Origin: Ostrinia nubilalis
Lineage: Eukaryota; Arthropoda; Insecta; Lepidoptera; Crambidae
Assembly: GCF_963855985.1 (NCBI RefSeq)
Contig: NC_087105.1
Span: 5,706,501-5,770,500, forward strand
Reading direction: 5' to 3'
Length of the DNA stretch: 64,000 nt
Made by a program: the position numbers and the translations under genes. How positions within the stretch are numbered: the first letter of the stretch is position 1; every line of letters begins with the position of its first letter. Below are positions 58,301 through 64,000 of this stretch, in pieces. A model generated the notes under the pieces. The model searched no databases, had not been told where the DNA came from, and saw only the letters and a list, made by a program, of their open reading frames with translations.

Positions 58301-61300
58301 TCACCTTACTAATTAAAATTAAATAAATAACGTAATAATTTTTCTACTTTTTAGTGTACTTTATTGGAGTCAATTTAATATTTAAAGTCTGTTTTTTTAA
58401 ATCTGTTTTTTTTTTTAAGTAGAAGCTACACGGTGCGGTGCGGCGCCGCACCGAAAACATTTTGCCGCATCACTATAATTATGTTTCAGTCAAAACTCAT
58501 AATCGGTCAAAACCACTTTTGACTGCAAAAATCATGCAAAAGTGGTTGGTCAATATCACTTTTGACTGATTTTTCCAGTCAATAAATAAATAAATAAATA
58601 ATAATAATAAACGCTATTGGTTCCCTAAGTGGGGGGGCGCATGCCATCTGTGTACTTAAGTGTAAAAATCCTGCGCGGTTGAGAGAATGGAGAGGCTGCT
58701 CGATACGACCAATAAATATTCTTAACTGGAGAAGGGGGGCGCGGAATTTTTGTATGGTCTAAAGGGGGCGCGTCTCAAATAAGTTTGGGAACCAATGGTT
58801 TACGCACTTAATAAAGTCAGACAAGTTACTAATCAACAAACTGCTGTATTAATTTATCGTGCACTAGCTGTGCCCGCGACTTCGTCCGCGTGGAATAATG
58901 ACTTTGGGTAGGCACTTTTAATAATTTAGTCTAATTACCGCAGTATTTATTGGTAAACAATATTTTTTTATTTTCATACGGGTGCTAGAATCACCAAGCC
59001 TCCAGCATGCCACTGGCCGTGGGAGAAGCAGCTTTTCCTCAATACTACTCCCACTAAAGGGCCTCCGCTAAGTCGCTTGCGGGGCGCCCGCGCGCGGATA
59101 GTTTCGAAAATGAGTTTATACAGCGCGCAAATAGGTGTCCGCGGCATGACTATCATGCATTACTTACTATGCATTATTAGGCGAGCGCATGCAGCGGGCA
59201 CCCGCATGATAGTCTTTAACATGATTAATATTTTAATTTTCATACAAATCGGATTTCATAAATTTATTTTGTATGAAAATTTAAAAAATTAAAATGATGA
59301 TATCTAATTTCTGACTTCACCATACCATTTATATGCCCATGTTAACATGGGCTAGTGTCGGCTCATATACCCATTTACCTAACACCCTGTATATGTACCT
59401 ATAGTATAGACTATAATTTATAAAATTTCTAGTGTGCACATTATGAAATTATTATTTATAATATTTATTAACTGATTACTAGTGACATTTTTAATCTACT
59501 TCTTATTTACACATTTGTTAATTACTCATATACGCATTATGATCCTCAAACAATTAAATTATTGCTATAAATCTTGGCAAAATATGTGCTCACTATCACA
59601 ACACAATGCAATGTAACACCTTTATACCATGTATAAAAACTGTTATCATTATCATTTCCGAAGTTGTTGCTAGTAAAAAGAAATCGGTTACGAAAAAATA
59701 TCTGTTCGAAACTCATACCTACTCATAAAATAAAATCTACTAAATTAATAAATTAATTTATATGGGACCAAGAATTACTCAAATCGGACCAGAAATCTAT
59801 CAGAATACCTAGACGACGTAATTGTCACGAACAAAGTGTTCACATGAACATGCTAAAAACAAAAATTCTCATAAAATAAAAACTACTTAACTTAATTAAC
59901 TTAAATTTTCATGGGACAAAATGGCAACTATTCCGCAACGATCAAAAAAAGAATGACTGAAATCGGAACAGAAATCTCGGCGTAATCGGTATGGCCCAGG
60001 TGATCAAAGTGGACTCGCAACACACTCACAGAGCCGAATCTATCTCGCTTACGCGCGCTTGTCACCAATTCACGTCTCGTTCACACCTATTCATTCGTGA
60101 TCGGCTGTAGGTACTAAAGTGAACTAAAAGACCGATTTGAACGACCAAAAAGGAATAGTTCGTTCTCGTTCACTTAAAGGAATTGCTTCCTATTAGTACA
60201 TAGTACATGTACTACACAAGCCTACCGGGTACTGTATGAAAGTACCTACAACGATTGGACATGTGACTATTCAGAGGAGGTGTGATTTATTTATAGGTGA
60301 TCAAAGGAAACTAAAATAATAATTTAACTAGAGTCCAAAGTATACCAAATTGTCGCTCAACTAACAAATATAATGAATCGGTACGCTTTGTTGTTCCAGG
60401 ATATAATAAATATCATATTCCACTATCACGAGAGCGCGGTGCTGGTGCTGCCGTGCCGCTTCAACTACCGCGCCGACCAGTGCATGTACGGCGACGCGTG
60501 CGCCGGCGCGGCGGCGCGCGGCGTGCTGCTGCTGCACGGCAGCCGCGGCGTCTTCCACAACCAGAAACAGCCCGCGTTTCAAGTTAGTCTACAGTCTAAA
60601 GCCCGGTCCGTGAGCACGTAGAATTTTGTCCAATGACCCCAAGCTACCCATCCTTATCGCTCGCGCCTAATTATATTGCTGTCGCGACTGTGCGACTGGC
60701 ACCCGCAGTGAGTGTGCGAGCGCGATAGCAACATAATTACGCGCGAGCGATAAGGATAAGGATGGGTAGCTCGGGGTCATTGGACAAAATTCTACGTGCT
60801 CACAGACCAAACTTTACACTAAGGCGATTATCACACTGCACCGCGCTCCGCCGCGGTACGCGGGACGACAGACTTAATCATTGTATGCAAATACCTCAGT
60901 CTGTATAGAAAACACGCGCGGCACAACACACTGACAACGCGTTTGCGCGCGGGATTCGTTATATGGTCGCCACGCGGACCGCGGCAGAGCGCGGTGCAGT
61001 GTGATAATCGCCTAATATTATGAAGAGAAAAGACTTGTTTCTTTGTTTTGAATAGGCTCCGAAACTATTGGACCGATTTGAAAAAATGTTTCAACATTAC
61101 AATCCTACATTATGTGTTTCTGATGTACATTGGCGGTATCACTGGGTCAGCTATTACTATTTTATGAGACTACTGGATCTCAATACCCAAGATAAAAGTT
61201 TGAGCTATCCTTTTGGTGTAATGTAGCATTTTACTGAATATTATTTTACTACAATTTGGTGTTAATCTAAACAATGTATTTGTTACAGGCGATATACAAA

Positions 61301-61468
61301 GCGATAGACGAACATGAAGTTGGAACAGATCCATCGAATAATTTGCTGAATAACATGGAAAAATACTTATCAGAAGCTTCACCATCCAACTGTGGAAACT
61401 TGAAGGATGCTTTTCTAAGAATACCTATAAAGACAATAAGTGATTTATATGACGCCCCCGAAAGGTAG
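55304..61468 (+). CDS. GXYLT1: Glucoside xylosyltransferase (GXYLT / shams family)
   Basis: Adds xylose in alpha-1,3 linkage to O-glucose on EGF repeats of Notch in the secretory pathway; the fly homologue shams restrains Notch signalling. Six exons join to 366 residues: 55304-55425, 55506-55812, 55933-56125, 56629-56744, 60400-60582 and 61289-61468. A short cytosolic tail (MRRLTCCK) precedes a membrane anchor (about residues 9-25, CLFILFITCFILIFVYY), typical of a type II Golgi/ER enzyme. The GT8 fold shows IVISIVVCDSR, SALLFTKTPLYFVIFTDDNL, CAAQRLFIP, the metal-binding DxD in AMIYVDTDTLFL, LNSGLMLMNLTRMR, IPWGDQD and LLHGSRGVFHN. The human GXYLT1 and GXYLT2 are about 440 residues; the fly protein is shorter, like this one. 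Exon 5 is strikingly GC-rich. The symbol denotes the family; GXYLT1 versus GXYLT2 orthology is undecided. Confidence 0.93.
56794..58203 (-). mobile_element. piggyBac relic in a GXYLT intron
   Basis: Perfect 13-bp ends cccattaacgccc / gggcgttaatggg, flanked by TTAA on both sides (56790-56793, 58204-58207). 1410 bp. A minus-strand frame (57738-57493) reads YDLFVDLKRLSYIVFGTIRD then NRTKWYP, matching the C-terminal region of piggyBac transposases. Most of the gene is missing. Confidence 0.9.
58260..59217. repeat. Mixed repeat fragments in the GXYLT intron
   Basis: Includes a hairpin gtgcggtgcggc / gccgcaccg near 58435; an (AAAT)n run near 58580; a partial hAT-like MITE at 58612-58798 with inverted ends attggttccc / gggaaccaat; and the dispersed phrase ctagctgtgcccgcgacttc at 58864. 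GC-rich block 59010-59110 is unclassified. No exon is visible. Confidence 0.5.
59218..59395. mobile_element. Partial copy of the CAGGGTGTTAGGTAAATGGG MITE
   Basis: catgggctagtgtcggctca then tatacccatttacctaacac cctgta matches the mirror of 21899-21960. The left end is missing or altered. Confidence 0.7.
60605..60808. mobile_element. MITE just after GXYLT exon 5
   Basis: ggtccgtgagcacgtagaat then tttgtccaatgacccc is mirrored by ggggtcattggacaaaattc tacgtgctcacagacc. Arms extend over gctacccatccttatcgctc. It starts 22 bp after the splice donor at 60583. Confidence 0.85.
60821..61014. mobile_element. Second MITE in the last GXYLT intron
   Basis: aggcgattatcacactgcac cgcgctc and its mirror gagcgcggtgcagtgtgata atcgcct. 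190 bp, GC-rich inside, about 12 bp from the previous MITE. Confidence 0.85.
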
Positions 61469-63304
61469 CCCCATGGGTGAAGTAGGAATTATTGAAGTTT
61501 ACTTGAAAATATAATAATGTAAGTATTTTAATGTTACCAGTATACAAAACTTGAAAATATGGTGCTTCTAAGAATCTCCTTAAATAATTTTAAGCATAAG
61601 GATATTATTACTATTTACTATAATGTACATTTATATTTATAAGATTGTAGTTGCAAAAGAAGCAAATGAATGTGTGATGTGAATGCATGAGCGAATTTTT
61701 TGCTACTACGACAACTCATATTTCAGCATGATTATAGACATGACACCGTAATAGAAATGTTTTGCATTATAAATAAAAATATATTTAAATTCCTCTATAA
61801 TGAACACAGAGGTATAAAGGAAGAAAGCTACTTGTGGATTGACGGTTTTTTGATTGTCAGGGCTAATCTCCATCCGATAAGGGAGTCCCAAAACCCGCCT
61901 CCTCACCTGGGGCGCAAAGTATTTTTCATAGGAAAAAAAACTGTATTGATGTGGATATCGCCGCTGTGAAGTTTTTCCGAGAAGATAACAAGGGTTTTCT
62001 GTTAATGGTTTTTCTATTTGTTTTTATCTGTTAATTCGCTCTTAGCAGTGGTCGTGGTCACGTTAAGGCATCTACAATACAAGTAATTCTAATCTCTGCT
62101 TCTGCGTCGATGGTAGAGGCGCACACAGTCAGTCAGCTCACCGCACGCGGAGTGCGGATCTCACTAGTGCGGATTTCACTAATTTGTCAGTCCAGCGCAT
62201 AGGTGACCTGTAGGCCTAGTAGGGGCGCCGCGAAAAGCGGTTATCACGTCATTTTATCGATTTTGCCTATACATTTTGACGTCGATAAGACTATATCACG
62301 GCGCGCAACCTTTTTTTTTTTTTCTTCAACTTTTCCCTACGCAGCTCCTATAATTTGGGATCTAATCAAATCTTTAGGAGAGATTTAGAAAATGAAATTG
62401 AACATAGGCGTAAATCCACAGGCTTTCTTCCCTTAGTAAACAGCTATGTGATTTTTGACTGACCATAATATACACACTAAATTAAAAAGAATTCGATTCT
62501 ACTATTCATGTCGCTACACCCTAATTTTTAGAATTAATAAATTTATGTGATGTGTAATCTCTGGAATGATCTGTCAAGTTACGCTCAATTTCTTCTTGCT
62601 ACTACTCTTGGTTACTTTCGTCTAGGATCGTATCGATCGATCTCAAAGCGGAAGGTAAAATGCGCTCGTAGTAATTCTTAATCTAGTAAAAGATTTAAAA
62701 AACTCCATTAATTCCTGCGCAATTGGAAATCTTTGCATTACAATAATACGAGTAACGTAGGTTAATGATTCCATTTATCGGTTTGAGGAACATAAAAATC
62801 CCATGCCAAAAACTTGTTATTAAGAAAATGGCCTTAACAGACATCAACAGACTTTAATTAAATTGAATAATACATAATGTAATATAACATTAGTATAAAA
62901 TTTAGTGGCCATCTTTATGTATTAACATTGAATCTGTTAAAAACAAGTCAGTATTAAAATTGCATTATTACTTAATATATTCCCAGCCTTGTCGGCAACA
63001 TTTCAGTATCCGGTATTTTATCTCAACAAGGGCACATCGCTAGGTTGACTACAGAAATGATATCGTATGAATTATTTCTGGAAGTTTTTTCATACGTTAC
63101 ATTGGTTAATACTCTTTTGTTAATACATTTTACAAAACATAATCATCACAAAAATCTCCAACATTTAAATTCCCAAAATAAAATTCAAAATAATGCTATG
63201 AAATATTTATCCCTATGTTAATAAATAATGACATACTGTTATTTTTAATGAAAAATAACTGTTTATTACTACGCGAAAAGTTTATCTAAATAAATATGTG
63301 TTTT
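61469..63304. other. GXYLT 3' region and intergenic DNA
   Basis: Poly(A) signals (aataaa) occur from about 61772 on and would serve GXYLT. No gene is supported in the rest; short open frames near 61700 and 62203 have no motif. Confidence 0.4.
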
Positions 63305-63383
63305 TTACTTTACAATAGGCAACTTGAAAGTATTTATTTGCCTTTCGTGATCGGGTAGGCCGTAGGCGTTGAACGCCCAGTAT
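63305..63383 (-). CDS. Candidate terminal exon of an unknown minus-strand gene
   Basis: After an AG acceptor (tacctag) the minus strand reads YWAFNAYGLPDHERQINTFK then LPIVK and a stop (63307-63305). The first half uses GC-rich codons unlike the AT-rich surroundings, and an aataaa lies downstream near 63260. No family recognised. The remaining exons would lie to the right, possibly beyond the window. It could also be chance. Confidence 0.3.
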
Positions 63384-64000
63384 CTAGGTATTTTATTTAA
63401 ATAAAAATATGTTAAATAATAAATTATAAGACATTCGCACTATGTAGATTAAGTAAGTAACAATTAAGTATTGCTATCTGCCTCATTTATTATTAGCATT
63501 TCCATTATTAAATAAATATTGTTATTTTTTTACATAATTTTCTGAGATACATATTAAATGTTTTGGAAAAAAATTTTTCTTATTCTATACTAATAACGCA
63601 TCAAACTAGTTCTTAGGTTTTTAGCTTTAGGTTAAGTATTCGCATGGTACCTATTCGTAAAAGCTACCGGGGATGCATCCACATCCCATTTTTATTATTT
63701 ATGTAATAATGACCCTACCGAATAGAATGGAAATTTTAACTTGTGCAATACAAAAATTACAAAAAGTCATAGATTAATAAAGCCTTTATTATTAAGCAAA
63801 AAGTATAAAAAATAAGAATAAATTAGCAACTGTATTATTCTTTATTTCACAGACTGGGTTTGCATGCCTTTAAAAAATTATTACCATACCTTCCATTAAT
63901 GGGCTAAGAAGATATTGTATTAATTTATTATTTATCAATGTTTAGAGCGGCCGAAGTGGGTTATGTTAGTGCTTATTAAATAAAATGATAAGTAGATGAT
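63384..64000. other. No feature seen
   Basis: AT-rich DNA without an open frame or repeat structure that I can support. Confidence 0.4.

Overview
The window looks like nuclear DNA of a moth or butterfly (Lepidoptera). It is AT-rich, has short-exon genes with GT-AG introns, and is full of lepidopteran-style repeats: RTE-type LINE tails ending in (ATG)n, a tRNA-derived SINE with an (ATTT)n tail, many short inverted-repeat elements, and a P element. No bacterial, plasmid or CRISPR features are present. Species cannot be named from the sequence alone. Five host genes can be read exon by exon. Left to right they are MED6 (Mediator subunit 6, + strand, 9023-18282), a Yae1-domain gene (- strand, 18358-21540, 5' exon not found) that converges on MED6 with only 75 bp between stop codons, OPA3 (mitochondrial OPA3-like protein, + strand, 38937-39967), POLR3F (RNA polymerase III subunit RPC6, - strand, 48000-49844) and a glucoside xylosyltransferase of the GXYLT/shams family (+ strand, 55304-61468). 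They share no pathway; this is an ordinary eukaryotic gene neighbourhood. The rest is mostly mobile DNA, often nested several layers deep. 1-9 kb: a foldback, a mariner-type MITE carrying a SINE, a 1.4 kb inverted repeat and a Jockey-clade LINE with a 57-nt poly(A) tail, whose reverse transcriptase is broken by a small hairpin. 9-18 kb: MED6, whose last intron holds a 4.8 kb composite of long inverted repeats with at least five later insertions. 18-25 kb: the Yae1 intron with two opposed Tc1-like copies, then MITEs and a foldback that splits a LINE tail. 25-38 kb: Jockey and piggyBac relics, hAT-type MITEs with intact 8-bp target duplications, and fresh palindromes. 38-48 kb: OPA3 with a nearly complete P-element transposon (39995-46767, THAP-domain transposase in six exons) apparently inserted in its 3' UTR. 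50-55 kb: a giant palindromic repeat family whose copies each carry a THAP-like first exon, one copy interrupted by a miniature LTR element. 55-61 kb: the xylosyltransferase, with a piggyBac relic in its largest intron and two MITEs in its last intron. 61-64 kb: sparse DNA with one candidate terminal exon. All gene names come from recognising protein families by eye. No database search or alignment program was run.
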